Assembly: GCF_963678635.1 (NCBI RefSeq)
Contig: NW_026971484.1
Coordinates: forward strand, 38,546-102,545
Direction of reading: 5' to 3'
Origin: Symsagittifera roscoffensis
Lineage: Eukaryota > Xenacoelomorpha > Acoela > Convolutidae
DNA length: 64,000 nucleotides
Of the stretch, positions 43,403 to 54,987 are shown piece after piece. The notes under the pieces were generated by a model that was given only the letters and a program-made list of their open reading frames with translations, ran no database searches and had not been told where the DNA came from. Within the stretch, counting starts at the first letter, position 1, and every line of letters begins with the position of its first letter. The position numbers and the translations under genes were made by a program.

Positions 43403-43686
43403 GAATTTTGCGAGAATGGTATTGGAGGCGTTTACCTCGCAAGATAAACTTAAGCTGGGCGAAAAGAGTCTGCAGATGTACCAAATGCTGGTGCAACATA
43501 TTACTCGAGACAACTCGGAATAAAGCCTAGCGAGAAGAAAAGATGCCACTTGTTTCTTGAGGTGGATTGCGTCAGTGATAACCGACACTACTCTACAAAT
43601 GTGCCATCAAAAAGCGAAGAGAAGTAAAACCACGGAAAGGAGTTTCTTCGCTGTTATCTTGAACTTATACCAGAGTACTGACTCAA
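41884..43686 (+). pseudogene. ORF3 start fragments (unit 2)
   Basis: Two N-terminal fragments, with ATG at 41,884 and 42,879, both opening with RSRKRKR- or RSRNRKQ-type basic sequence. 42,097-42,396 is open for 99 codons here because of a base change near 42,232, where unit 1 has a stop. 43,266-43,523 repeats the 85-codon frame of unit 1. The second fragment is fused to pol linker sequence at about 43,687. Confidence 0.5.
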
Positions 43687-46330
43687 CACTAAGTAAACAG
43701 ACGAAAAAGAAGTTGTGAGGACATTGGTCGAGAAGATCCCAGAGGACATACTAAGACAGACTACGCGTCGGAAAAAGATATTGACCTTCAAGAATGAAGC
43801 CGAACTTATAGGAGCAGATCAAGAGTATGGGGAGTGGTGAAGATCAGAAGGAGGTAAAGAGGGAGAGATTTTGTCCGGGGAGTCGGAAGAATGGGAGGAG
43901 GACTCGGAGAAGAGTGGTGATGATCAAGACAGTCTTTGCATGCTATAAGCAGAAGAGAAAATGAGGTACCGAGACAGGGAACTACAAACAGACTCTTCCG
44001 CAGAAACTTACAACCTAGAGCAACAGGATTCGTACGGGGGAGAAGAGCTTTAGAAGATAGTGCTGTCAACTAAACCATTCAATGAGCAATCATGCAACTC
44101 AAACGAATCTGGAACAGGTCTTGAGAAGGATAGTTTGCGTTAAGCTAAAAGACGACATCCACAGCTCCGGAGAACTGAATGGTCAAATGATGGTATTGAA
44201 GGAACACGTCAAAGCGAGATACAGACTATCGGATCTGATACGAGCCCAGAAGAATGACAAGATGACGAGAAACCTCTCCAAATGGATCCGGACTGGGGAC
44301 AAGGAGAAAGGAGAACTGGAAGAGGATAGTTACAAGATCTTGAACTTGTTCTACAAAGAGAAAAGGGATTTACTCTATCACCCAGCTGATGATGTGGTAG
44401 CCTGCGAGAGGAAAGATGAGGAAAGATATTACACAAGCATAATCTCATCATAGTACCACAGCTATACCAGACTGAAGTGTTGTTCAGATCGCACGACCAG
44501 ATGGGAAATCAGGGGATAGACAAGGTACAATAAAGAATACTACACAGGTTTGATTGACCAGGGATTGACGGGGTGAACGCATGTTTGTCGTGTTTGCAAG
44601 TGAAGAACCCTAAAAAATTGATATTCCCACTTAAGTACGTGGAAAGCTCGGAATTTCACGAGGTCGTGCAGATAGACTGTCAGAATATCTGCATGACGGA
44701 CTCGGGACACAATCAGATACTGGTAAATAGAGACCACTTCACGAAACTGGCAGAAGCGGTACCATGTCAGACGGTCTCAGCGGAAGAGACTTGTGATCAT
44801 TTGATAACAAACTGGATATCACGATATGGTTGTCCGATGACATTCCATTCGGACAATGGGAAAGCCTTCGTGGGGGACCTGAAAAAAGAACTGATGAGGA
44901 AATCGCCTTTTGCTCAAGCGCATTCAACAACCTACCATCCCCAAACGAATGAATTAGTGGAGAGGCAGAAAAGAACTCTGGTGAACAGAACAGAAATCTT
45001 GCTCGAGATACATGACCGATTGGGACAAATAACTGCCATAAGTGGTAGGGGCGTATAACAGCACGCAGTGTTCAACAACAGGGATCAGTCCTTTCATGAT
45101 GTTGACTGGAAGGGAGAGAGCAATGCCCTTGACACTCTTTTATCCAGAGTACGAAGGGAGGAAGACGTCGCCGCAAGCGTACGCGAAGGAAGCGGTCAGG
45201 AGACAACAAGAATTGAACGAGCTCTGTAGTAAGAACACGGCGCAGTCACAGATGATACAGCGGAAAAAGTACGATGAAAAAAACACTTCAGGCAAAACTG
45301 TATGATGTGGGATAATACGTCTGGGTGTTCCAGAATGTCGTACCCCCAAAAAGGGACTGAGAAGCTACTGAAGAAATGAAGAGGACCGTTTACGATAACG
45401 GAGGTACACCAACAGGGCCGGTTCTAACGCTTGAGTACAGGGCGTGCGGCGCACTACGAAAATCTGAAGCATCACGTCCAATCTCCGGAGACTGGTGTGT
45501 AACACAGAACATGGAAGGGTAGAGAGTACCTACTGGTATAACCAGTATGTGAGGTGAACGAGAAAGGCACCAGAGAGAAGAATGACGGCAATGAGGACGT
45601 GATCATTGATGATAATGAGAAGATAGAGGTGGATTCGGACGAAGGATCTTTTGCGGAAGAAGATTGGAATGATCCAGAGCAGAACGAGGTACCAAAGTGG
45701 ACAGAACCAGACCAACCAAGGACCACAGGGACGAGGAAAGGCGATCGCAAACGGACAGGCATGAGATACAACAGGTATGGTGACGACTCCTTGATTGACA
45801 TGATACAACCAGATGAGATAAGCGAGGAGGAACATCCTGATCACAGATAGCGACTTCATTTTGTCAGATTATTGGACGAGTGCGATCTGCATAACAGTGG
45901 ATGTGAGCTTCAACACGAGACTAGAAGCCGACTTTAAAAGAGAATATCAGAAAGTGGCATTTCAATTCAGGCTGAGGCCAGGGATAGGAGGATGGCTGTG
46001 CTTCCTCTTTTTATTTCACATGTTCCTGGTAGATATCTGTGTTTTTTGGTGACGAGGGTCAACGAGAGGAACACGATAAACTCCGAGCAAGTAATGTTGG
46101 CGCTAACGAGGTTGAGGGACTTCATGATCGAAAGAGGGATACGAGAGGTTTCAATATCGGTTTACGATCCAAACAGGGGCAGGTTGAACCCTAGGGAATT
46201 ATACGCCATCCTACACGTGGTCTTTGCAGACATGGAGATAATGGTGCACCTACACGAAAAGTACTACTTGAGTATCGCCTTAGTTTTGAAACGATATGGA
46301 AGTCTTGAGTTGGGAGAACAGGGTTCTTGA
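43687..46330 (+). pseudogene. pol 3' half: linker, integrase, acidic tail (unit 2)
   Basis: Copy of 36,065-38,708. The integrase core frame is 44,573-45,058 with the three acidic residues kept (44,675, 44,852 and 44,960 are the codon starts). The NGLVERQ motif has become NELVERQ here. The C-terminal domain is 45,042-45,305, the acidic tail 45,554-45,850 and the terminal segment 45,992-46,330 (112 codons open). Same truncation and stops as unit 1. Confidence 0.8.
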
Positions 46331-46726
46331 GCTATGTAAAAGGGGGGCACGAGTCAGGTAGATGAAATTTAATGTAATTGGCATGACAATTAAAATCTGG
46401 AGAGTTAATGGTGCTAAAATGTATAACGAATCTGCATGTTTTTAACATCTAAATTTTAATGGAGTTGCTAGGATAATGTCTTTAAGGTATTACTGGGGGA
46501 GGTTTAGGCTAGGCATGAGCATAAGCATCTTAGTCCAAAAACAAATTCTAGTTTCAGATTGATTTTCAAATTGAATAGACAACCAAACTACACTTATTCG
46601 AACAAAACAAGAGAGATCTCGAACGGTTCTTCACTAGCAGTACTGGAGGAAGATTTTTCTTGAGTTTAATTGAAAAGATATTTCTTGAGTTGCTTGCTAC
46701 GTGAGATCGCTAGAAAAGAATCAACG
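46331..46726 (+). promoter_or_regulatory. pol-ORF2 spacer (unit 2)
   Basis: Copy of 38,709-39,104. The acceptor-like tract here reads TTCTAGTTTCAG, one base different. No gene. Confidence 0.4.
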
Positions 46727-47202
46727 ATGGCGGATCGTTTCTGGAAGTCTATGCCAGCAGCGCTCAAAAGACCCACCCTCGATGACTTAGACAAGCGCTT
46801 GAGGGACCTCGATTAAACGCAAGTGGACGAGAGAATGGCGTTAATGTTGAAGGCCATCCTGTAACTGGAAGCACAAGGCGAGTACAGGTAGTCAGTGACT
46901 CAAGCCGTATTGATGGTGGGATACATTTTAGACGGAGTACCAGATCAGGAGCAGAGCCAGTTCCTTCCTTGCGCAATCTAGAGGCAAACACAGTTAGGCT
47001 TTTGGGTTGGAAAGCGGCGCAACGAGCGAGGAGATATTTCACGACGCTTCCCGGGCTGAATACTTCACACAGCCCAGGATACCCAAGGACGCAGTCCACT
47101 TGATCATAGGGGACAGCCTGATACGAGTTTTGACGCCAATTCACGCGCATTGGCAGGTTGGGATCTTGAGTTTTTCTGGTGCAGCAACATCCCAGATCAC
47201 AA
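46727..47202 (+). pseudogene. ORF2 N-terminus with SGNH block I, truncated (unit 2)
   Basis: Copy of 39,105-39,580: ATG 46,727, stop after LRDLD, open frame 47,007-47,210 with GDSLIRVL, cut at SGAATSQ and joined to RT through the same short direct repeat. Confidence 0.7.
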
Positions 47203-47209
47203 GAGTATG

Positions 47210-48162
47210 ATCACAACATCCCAGATACTAGAGTATGATATGATAGAACCATCCAAATCACCGTGGGCGTGTGGAGTAGTGATGGCTACGAAAAAAGGCG
47301 ACCAACTAAGGTTTTGTTGTGACTTTCGATATCTGAACTCCGTCACGGTGAAGGATGCCTATCCCATACCTAGGATTGATCACAGCCTTTAGGTGATGCA
47401 ATTTTTTTACAACCATTTTAGGATCGGCAATTTATTTAGGATAGGCTTTTTGATAGGTTCCACTGAGGAAGCAGGACAGGGACAAAACAGGGTTTGCCTG
47501 AGAGCTGGGGCTGTTTCAATGGAAAAAGATGCCATTTGGCCTTTGCAATGCCACTGCTACGTTTCAACAATTGATGGCACATGCATTGTCAAGTGTAACG
47601 AAGAAAGACGGCAACCTGGTTATGTGCTACGTGGACGAAGTGGTAATTGCGACACCTACTCTAGAGGACCACATCGAGCGAGTAGATGAGGTGTTCGCTT
47701 GCATGAAAAGAGCAGGACTAAAATGCAAGCCATCGAAGTGCGACATACTCAAGGACTCAATTAAATACCTGGGGAGGATGGTGGATGAACATGGCATCAG
47801 ACCAGACCCAGACGCAATAGATGCGGTGCTAACTTGGAAATCATCGAAAACGGAGCATCAACTGATGAGCTTCTTGGGTTTTGCGAACTGTTACAGGGAA
47901 TTCATTAAAGGCTATGCGGACAAAGTAGACCCGATGCAACAATTCATGAGGCACAAAGGCAAGAAGTTCATGTAGAACAACGCGGCAGAAGAGTCATTCC
48001 AAAGAGTAAAAAAAGATGTGTGTAAAGCACCTATGCTAGGTATGCCAACGGAAAAAAAGATGTACTTGCTGGATACGGATGCGTCGGTGGTAGCGATCTC
48101 GGGCATACTCCATCAAAAGCAGGAGTGAAACGGGATTACAGTCTTGAGACCGATAGCACACG
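47210..48162 (+). pseudogene. RT and start of RNase H (last mosaic copy)
   Basis: RT domains 1-2 (to the stop at 47,390-47,392), motif A region without its Asp (TTILGSA), then a 148-codon open frame (47,529-47,975) with MPFGLCNATATFQ, YVDE instead of YVDD, and FLGFANCYREFI. RNase H begins with LDTDASVVAISGIL and stops near 48,127. At about 48,160 the sequence switches to ORF2 C-terminal sequence. With both catalytic positions of the palm altered, this RT would be inactive. Confidence 0.85.
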
Positions 48163-49327
48163 AAGAAGGAATTGGAAACGATACTAGAGCGGGATGTCTT
48201 ACCCGCTGCAGTCCTCGAGTTTCCAACGGTGAGAAGAATGACCCTGGGAATGAGCAGCCCCCTGGTAAACCCTTGCCTACACGCGAGAGCCACGGTAGAA
48301 AGACAACAGAGAGAATTCACGAATGGCTGGGATCCGTTTTCATTGGATACTCGGCAGCGGTCTGTTTCCACACGAATGAATTTAAGATAAATTCAAGGAC
48401 TACACAAGCAGTGAAGAAGCGAGGCTCATTTTGAGGTTCGAGATGTCTTGGGAACACTTGAGGAGGCTGGACTCGAGAATAAACTGACAATTTATGACGA
48501 CGGAAGGATGGTCGTGGAGGAGGGTCATATGGCTCTGAAGGACCATATGATGTTTGCCACGAGAAAGTACCGAGCGCCTTATGGTCGGAGGAGCTGGAGT
48601 TGAAACAAGAAGGGAAAAGACTGAATGTGGCAGGAACCCTGTATGTATCCCTCACGGAGTATGAGACAACAGACCCGACAACACCTTCACCGCTGTCTGG
48701 GGGAACCCCAGGAGACAGAGGGAACCTTCCAGTGGAGAACATATTCACTGCCGCACTAGAGAGGAACCAGCCAGAGTCAGAAGAGTGGGAGAGCTTGAAC
48801 TAAACTCTCAGCGAAGCTGGAGAGGAAATGGGGATGGGAAATACGCCAGACGGAGGGGCAACGAACAGAGAGTTTAGCCCCGGCGTCACCCGTGAGCTAC
48901 TGCAAGAACTGAGTGGGGACAACTGGGCAAACAAGGCAACCCCACCTTTGGGATCTCCCCGAAAGAACCTTGAGCTGCCACTAACGAGTGAACCATCCAA
49001 CATGGGTATGGTGCTCCTAACCGACGAAGCAAGGGAGGAGAACACCTTTCAAGGCAACAAAGACATGTTCTTGAGCACGTTGGACGAGGAGGCGTGGCGA
49101 AGTTTCCTGGATGAGTTCAACCAGAGGGTGGAAAACAAAGTAGGAGTAGATTGAACACAGTAGCGAAATTTGGAGAGCCAGTCCTGATCGCCACTGGAAT
49201 GGACGAGAAAGGGAGGAAAGGGCTGCTCGAGAAAAAGCTTGGCCTAAGGAAGCAGAATCAGGACGCCGGTGCCAACCCTGGTAAAGATAGCTCTACTCTA
49301 AACAAAAAACTGATGATAAAAAAATAA
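48163..49327 (+). pseudogene. ORF2 C-terminal region, fullest copy
   Basis: Enters at ETILERDVLPAAVLEFPTVR and RQQREFTNGWDP (matching 33,520-33,690), then continues through about 560 bp (48,357-48,930) that the tandem units lack. This includes an open stretch 48,600-48,803 (PSPLSGGTPGDRGNLP). It rejoins at KATPPLGSPRKNLELP, reads SFLDEFNQRVENK, stops at 49,154, and ends in the last frame at TAA 49,325-49,327. It shows what the middle of ORF2 looked like before the deletion. No domain recognised. Confidence 0.55.
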
Positions 49328-49482
49328 GTGTTGAGGTAGATCATAAAGGTAAGACTAGTAATATGATTTAAAATACTTATATTCTTAAGGCTAGAGAAGG
49401 GGGGAGACAAGAGTCGGAAGAGAGTGACCTGAACAAAGAAGTCGAGTGAGTGAGAGTGGTAACAACGCCGCCGAGTAAGGGA
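49328..49482 (+). other. ORF2-ORF3 spacer
   Basis: AT-rich spacer also present at 34,108, 35,102, 41,730 and 42,724. It carries a donor-like AAG|GTAAGACT (about 49,348) and a purine run GCTAGAGAAGGGGGGAGACA (about 49,388). The run resembles a polypurine tract, but no LTR-like sequence follows it. Confidence 0.4.
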
Positions 49483-51890
49483 ATGAGGTCTAGGAAAAGG
49501 AAACGGGAGACGGAGGAGGCGCGTCCTTCGGCGGATGCGGTATCAGAGAGGAATCTAAAAGAGACAGCTCCCATGATTCTAGCGCGAGGGAAACTGCGGC
49601 CTACAAGAGCAGCTCAGCACCTAGGAATCTAGCCGGAGTGCTGCGGAAAATGAAAGCCTTGGCGACTCCGGGAACGGTGGATGACTTCAAACCCCAGAAG
49701 ACAAACACGAAGAGGGGTTTGACTGGTGGACAAACGTGGGGAGTGGCTTTCGACGCAACACCAGGCCATTGGGAAGCAAGTGACGTGCGATCCTCTCATG
49801 AGAAATGCGACGAGAAAAAACGCTCGGCCTTGGTGGATAGCTCTAGATAACACAAAAGAACTGGAGATTTGCCTAAAGAAGCTTGATCACTTGAAACGCC
49901 TACATGATTTTTGAGGTGGCGGAGTTTTTGAAAATCTGGACGCAGAAAATCATCGAGATCGAAAGGGAAAGGCCAAGCCTGGGTCTGTTACTTGAGAAGA
50001 TGCCAGAGCTGGTCAGCGTGCCACGCTCGAACAAGAGAGTAGAACTTAAGTTGGGAAATAGAAATGAAATATTGGTCACAAAATTGGGGACTGTTTGGAA
50101 AATGCTAAAACCTTCTTGGTGCCCTCATCCCCACGCGATTCTGATTGAAGAAATCACTGAGGGAGTGAGATTGTCAGCAGCGAAAACGATGAAGGTTTAG
50201 GGACTCTGAATGTTGTGCACAAACTAATCTTACCTCATCGAAAGGAGTCAGAGGAAACGGCGATCAAGCAAGAAAAACTAGTGAATAAAATGGAACCGCG
50301 TAGTTGTCTGGACCTGGTGTGTGGAGGTGGAGAACATTCCTGCGATGGACGACCCTGCGTCAGAATACAATCGTTTCAGAAGGAAGAACTGGCCACGTGG
50401 TTTAGTGACATCAGGCAGAAGGAGAAAAGTGAGGTGCAGATAGTGGCTGAGTGCTATGCGAGCACCACGGTGATCATAGCGACGGCATTGGCATTCTCCT
50501 CGAGGATGTGCAGCTGCTTGCAATCACTGGAGATGCTAGAATCCGAACGCCAATTGGTGACATCGTTGAGCAAGGAGTCATGGCCTGGAGTGTTACAGAT
50601 GGTCCAAAAGCACATCAGAGTATGGAAGATGTATTGAAGCGGAGATGGGGTTTGCCGTGAGTGAAGCCTACAATTTGCCAATGAATGCGAAATCTCTAGT
50701 GGGATTGGTAATGGCCAATCGGTGTGGAAGCCAATACCCATTAAATATGGCTATGGTGAAGACATCTAGTCAGAGGGTGTTAAATGCAATGCCTTCTCGA
50801 TACCCAAGTGTGTACGCCTGGCTCAAATGTCCAATCACTCACACAGACTGTTGAGGAAGATCCTGGGTGCTGTGCCGGAGGATCAATGGGAGAACTTGGG
50901 TGAGGCCTGGGGGGAAAAACTCTTGAGCTTGGAAAGCGAAAACACGAGAGAACTCAATCGGGAAAGCGATGAATAGTGCCCCAGCCATGGAGGAAAATGA
51001 CGTAACACATGAGAAGATGACGGAATTTAAACCTCTGTTGGAAAATTCGGGAGAGCGCAACCTCCGGAGTATCAATCTGACACATGGGGAATGCCCATGC
51101 CACTGCCCGCCACAGACAGTGTGGTATCCGGAGCATTCCAACCTCTGCTTGATATGAGACGTGGAAGAAATTCGGTCAGTCGGGTTACCTGAACATCAGC
51201 AGAAGGTCACCTTTTTCGTGGTGAGCTCGATGCTAGCGTTGCGATGGGTCGAAAAAAGCGTGACGATATATCGAGAGTTGAGGGCACCAACAGCGGAATC
51301 AATACATGCCATTAAATACAACTGGAGGCTTGAGTTGTTTGAGACTGCGTGCAAAGTATTCTCTATATCTATGGAGGTGAGGCAAGTGTGGAGTCGCATG
51401 AGGTTCTTCCCATGGTTTCGAGCGTTGTTGACGTCTTGGTTATACACAGTGACGATAGGACCGGAAGCTTTCAAGAGACTCTTGTTAACCCATCGTAATG
51501 CGATAACCATGGTTGGAAAAGGGTTGGTAGAGTGTCTCGAGACAACACCAAAGCGAGGGAATCGATATTAGAGGAGGACTTGGCGAAGAACGTGAGCCTG
51601 AGTTTGCACAATTCCTCTTGCAGGAATAGGGAATCTAAAGTGGAGGGTCTGCCGAATCAGGCGAAAATACTACAAGAGCAAAGGGAGTGGATGTGGGCCT
51701 ACGAACAGCTGAAGGCATGGGAAGAGATCAAAATCAGTTTCGATGACGAAAAAGAACTGGTAAAGCAGATTACGATGTAAAATGTGTCAGGACCCAGTAC
51801 CTCGAAGACAAGGAGCACAAACTGAAGAGCGTGTGTAGGGATTGGTTCTTGAGTCGTGAGTGGGGAAAGGAAAAAGGGCTTGAAATCTGA
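49483..51890 (+). pseudogene. ORF3, fullest copy
   Basis: Starts at ATG 49,483 (MRSRKRKRETEEARPSADAV). Coding pieces in shifting frames: to 49,632; 49,638-49,850 (with about 84 bp missing from the tandem units); 49,904-50,200 (KLGTVWKMLKPSWCPHPH); 50,215-50,637 (140 codons); 50,645-50,854; 50,969-51,157; 51,161-51,571 (136 codons); 51,532-51,780; last frame ending at TGA 51,888-51,890. A Cys/His cluster H-G-E-C-P-C-H-C (51,083-51,106) and H-x3-C (51,134-51,148) could bind zinc. The C-terminus (EEDLAKNVSLSLH to DDEKELVKQI) is charged and helical. No homologous family is known to me. Copy A shows the same order of landmarks, so it is a genuine ORF of the element. Confidence 0.6.
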
Positions 51891-52245
51891 GGGCACGGAA
51901 AACAAGTTTTCAATGAAAAATTATTGTTACTAGTATATTATACCTACTTTGTAAATCAAAATGCTGCATGACAATTTTCGGAAAGGGTAAAACAAAAGAA
52001 GTTTTAATCATCAGCTCACAAAGCGGAAATTAGGGTGCAGGTTTATGCAGATTTTGATTGCTGTTTAACGATAATGTGACCATTTTGCATGGTTGTGAAT
52101 TTTGGGGGTGTAGATGAACTGAAATCTGCTACAAACTTCTGTAAATGACCACTGGCACTGTATCTTGAGACGCACTCAACATTCTGGGGGCTCAATGACA
52201 GACGATGACACCCGATGAGGACATAGAACTTGAGTCCGGGAGTAC
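51891..52245. other. 3' non-coding DNA behind ORF3
   Basis: AT-rich, with no open frame; repeated at 58,110-58,464. It may be the 3' untranslated part of the element. I could not find an LTR boundary. Confidence 0.5.
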
Positions 52246-53017
52246 GTGCCAGTTGGTCATATTTGGAAGTTTGATCTTGAGAAAACGTCTAGTCTTGATT
52301 TCATGCTCAAGTTTCTCGCGACAACTGAAAATATCAGAAAAATAAGATCAGAAGATTGAAACTATAGTCGCGGGAAAGTAGTCAAAAACAGCCGCGGAAA
52401 ATTGCTATTCGCATTTTCCAACATATAATTCGAACAAGAGTAGAGCTGTCTTATTCTTGACAGAAAACAGAAAGTAATCACGAGTGGAAGGAGATTAAAA
52501 TCAAGTGGACCAGTGTGAACCTTCGGTGGAAAGATGGACCACCGAAGTCTCCCAATGGTCCAGACCCAAAACTTATTTCTTTAGCTAAAACTAATACTTT
52601 ACAAACTTCTCGATTTAAACTTATACCTGTCAACTCTAGAGTTGCTTCATAATTTAGTTACTCAATTCTAGAGGACGTGTCGGTATGTGAGTACCAAATT
52701 TAACTTTCTTGAGTGTGTTTGATTATGTTATGTTGAGTTGGGGAGATTTTTTAGGTTAATCCATCTGAAATGGATCAAAGGAAAGTCCACTGTCTAATAA
52801 AAAGTAAAAATACATAAGGTTCTGACCCTGTTTTCAACGGCTTTCGCGTATTTTGGGTATTTTGAAACCTGAGTATGGGGGCGAACTTTTTTTTCTAGAG
52901 TGGGGGGTGGGGTTATTTTGGTAGTGGCCTTTAAGCTGTAACACGGGTCTTAGTCTCATGTCGAAAGTGAACCGAATTGGCTCCGACCGCTTGAGGTGGA
53001 AAACTTAAGAGATAGTG
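52246..53017. repeat. ~780-bp repeat R, copy 1
   Basis: Starts GTGCCAGTTGGTCATATTTG and ends near GGTGGAAAACTTAAGAGATA. Internal landmarks are TGAACCTTCGGTGGAAAG and TTGGTAGTGGCCTT. It has an AATAAA at about 52,796. Copies are at 53,448, 56,065 (truncated), 58,465 and 59,664. Solo LTRs or a non-autonomous element are both possible. Confidence 0.75.
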
Positions 53018-53447
53018 TCCCTGACTCTTGAGCCAATGGTTATAGGGCCTATTTTTTTAAACTTCAGATGTGACTTAAGTAGGCACTGTTACACGATGCA
53101 ACTTCCGAGAACCAGGAAGGATGTTGGGACGACGTGACGAGCCTTGCGGAAAGAGACAAGACAGCTCTTGGTCCGAATTCAAGGATCCAGAAGGGTCTCG
53201 GGAGAGAACTATGACTCTTTATTTTAAAGTTTTTTAACTTGCTGAGGATTTCCTGAGGATGTCTCGAGTTAAGGTTTTTTAGCTTCCTGAGGTTGTCCTG
53301 AAAAATGATGATTTTTATCTACTGAACAAAAACAATAAGAAAATAACAAATGAGTAGTATCCCTTTTTTAGGAGTGAACTCGTGGTCTGTGGATACTAGG
53401 ACTCAGCCATGAGCTCACTATTTTTGCATGTTATTAAGTTAATCTGT
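53018..53447. other. Spacer between R repeats
   Basis: Contains AAGTTTTTTAACTTGCTGAGG and GTTTTTTAGCTTCCTGAGG, a pair of related ~45-bp segments ending in CCTGAGGATGTC- or TTGTCCTG-type sequence. No gene. Its copy at 59,277-59,663 has a deletion near 59,452. Confidence 0.5.
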
Positions 53448-54239
53448 GTGCCAGTTGGTCATATTTGGAAGTTGGACCTTGAGCAACGCAAAAAACGAGA
53501 TTTTGTGTGGAATTTGAATTTTTCAAAACTCGAATTATGCATGTCATGCTCAAGTTTCTCGCAACAACTCAAAATATCAGAAAATAAGAACATAAGAACC
53601 GAACTACAATCGCGGGAAGGTAGTCGAAAAAGCAGCGGGAAACTGCTATTCGCAATTTCCAGGTATAAGATTATACGAGAGTAGAGCTGTCTCATTCTTA
53701 ACAGAAGACAGAGTGATCGCAAGTGGAGAAGAAATCGGACCAGTATTGGACCAGAGTGAACCTTCGGTGGAAAGGTGGGCAGCTGAATGGTCCAGCCCCA
53801 AAAATCATTTCTCAAGCTGGAACTTATTCATTTAAAACTCCTCCAGTCAAACCTAATTCCTCAGTTTTTTTAGTGTTGCTTGTTAATTTAGTTACTCAAA
53901 ATCTAGTGGGTGCCGGTTTTGGAGTACCCAATTTAAAATCCTTGAGTTTGTTTTCCATTGTTATGTTGAGGTTAGGAGAGTTTTAGGTTGATCCATCTGA
54001 AATCGATTGAAGCTCTACTGTCTAATGAAAAGTAACCATACGGATTGTCCCGACCCTGTTTTTAACGGCGTTCGGGTGTTTTAGGTATTTCGAGAACTAA
54101 GTATGGGGACATTTTTATTTTCTAGAGTGGGGGTGTTTTGGTAGTGGCCTTCAAGCTGTAACAAAGGTTTTAGTCTCATGACACGAGTGAACCGACTAGG
54201 CTCCGACCGTTTGAGATAGCAAAACACAAGAGATACGAC
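53448..54239. repeat. ~780-bp repeat R, copy 2
   Basis: Same start and internal landmarks as copy 1 but clearly diverged. The palindrome of the family is imperfect here (TGCATGTCATGCTC near 53,538). The short open frames on either strand are by-products of the repeat. Confidence 0.75.
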
Positions 54240-54692
54240 ATCAAAACTACATGATCAAACCCACTTGACACATCTCCGGGCTACATGCCCATTCTAGAGT
54301 ACCGGTGGTACGGTTCAGCGGGAGCGTGTAAGCCTTCCGGTTGTACCGTGATAGCCTTTTGAGAAAACTCGGGAAAATTGCCTGGTACGCTCTCCGAATG
54401 AGGCCTAGCTAACCGAGTAAAAGGGGTAACTAGGGGGACAAAAAACGAGCAAAACAAAAAAAGCAAAACAAAAAAACTAAAAAGAATAGAAACAGGAACA
54501 AAAAACCATAAAACAAAAAAGGAGAGTGGCTTTACACTTCCAGATTGGGTAGATCAAATCTTTATTTTAATTGAAATAGTATACCTATACTGTTTTTCAA
54601 AAAGACCGATTGTTTCAATCAAATCAGCGACTTTATCAGGTTCCCGATCGTGGGGCGTTGTTAAGGGTTTTCAGATAGCTTGCAACTTCAGT
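54240..54692. other. Non-coding DNA with A-rich tract
   Basis: Includes a short imperfect inverted repeat around 54,299-54,350 (CCGGTGGTACGGT with CCGGTTGTACCGT) and a CAAAAAA-type tract at about 54,439-54,524. Repeated at 60,459-60,913. No gene. Confidence 0.5.
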
Positions 54693-54987
54693 GGACCACT
54701 AGGAGACTTGACTGGAAAAGGTGACCAGCCAAGTGGGAAAGTGGTTCTCAGGAAGGGGACCAGAGAAGTGCTGGACACGCCGAAGAGACATCCAGCACGG
54801 ACAAGAACAAACAGAGAAGGGCACACAAGGGTGTTCTGTTTGGTCAGTCGGCGGACCACTAGGAGACTTGACTGGAACAGGTGACCAGCCAAGTGGTGCT
54901 GAAGAGAGGTGCTGGACACGCCAAGGAGACAACCAGCACGGAATCAGAACAAACAGAGAAGGACACACAGGGGTGTTCTGTTAGGTC
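54693..54987. repeat. 160-bp tandem repeat, two copies
   Basis: Copies start at 54,693 and 54,853 with GGACCACTAGGAGACTTGAC, and both end in a GGGTGTTCTGTTTGGTCA-like segment. The second copy is shorter by an internal deletion. The same pair occurs at 60,914 and 61,074. Confidence 0.85.

Larger units (their letters stand above)
40030..47651. repeat. 7,622-bp tandem duplication, unit 2
   Basis: Partner of 32,408-40,029. It ends at ATTGCG (47,646-47,651), after which the RT continues uninterrupted into ACACCTACTC. This shows the pre-duplication arrangement on the right; the left flank at 32,401-32,407 shows it on the left. Confidence 0.95.

Noticed and set aside
49388-49407. Polypurine tract marking a 3' LTR
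   Set aside because: The purine run lies between ORF2 and ORF3 in five copies, and ORF3 coding sequence follows, not an LTR.
52246-54239. R copies 1 and 2 as the paired LTRs of one element
   Set aside because: They are in direct orientation but only about 1.2 kb apart with no coding sequence between, and too diverged for a recent insertion. Solo LTRs remain possible.
54299-54350. tRNA-like or structured RNA gene
   Set aside because: The inverted repeat is short and imperfect, and no cloverleaf or conserved TPsiC arm can be drawn.
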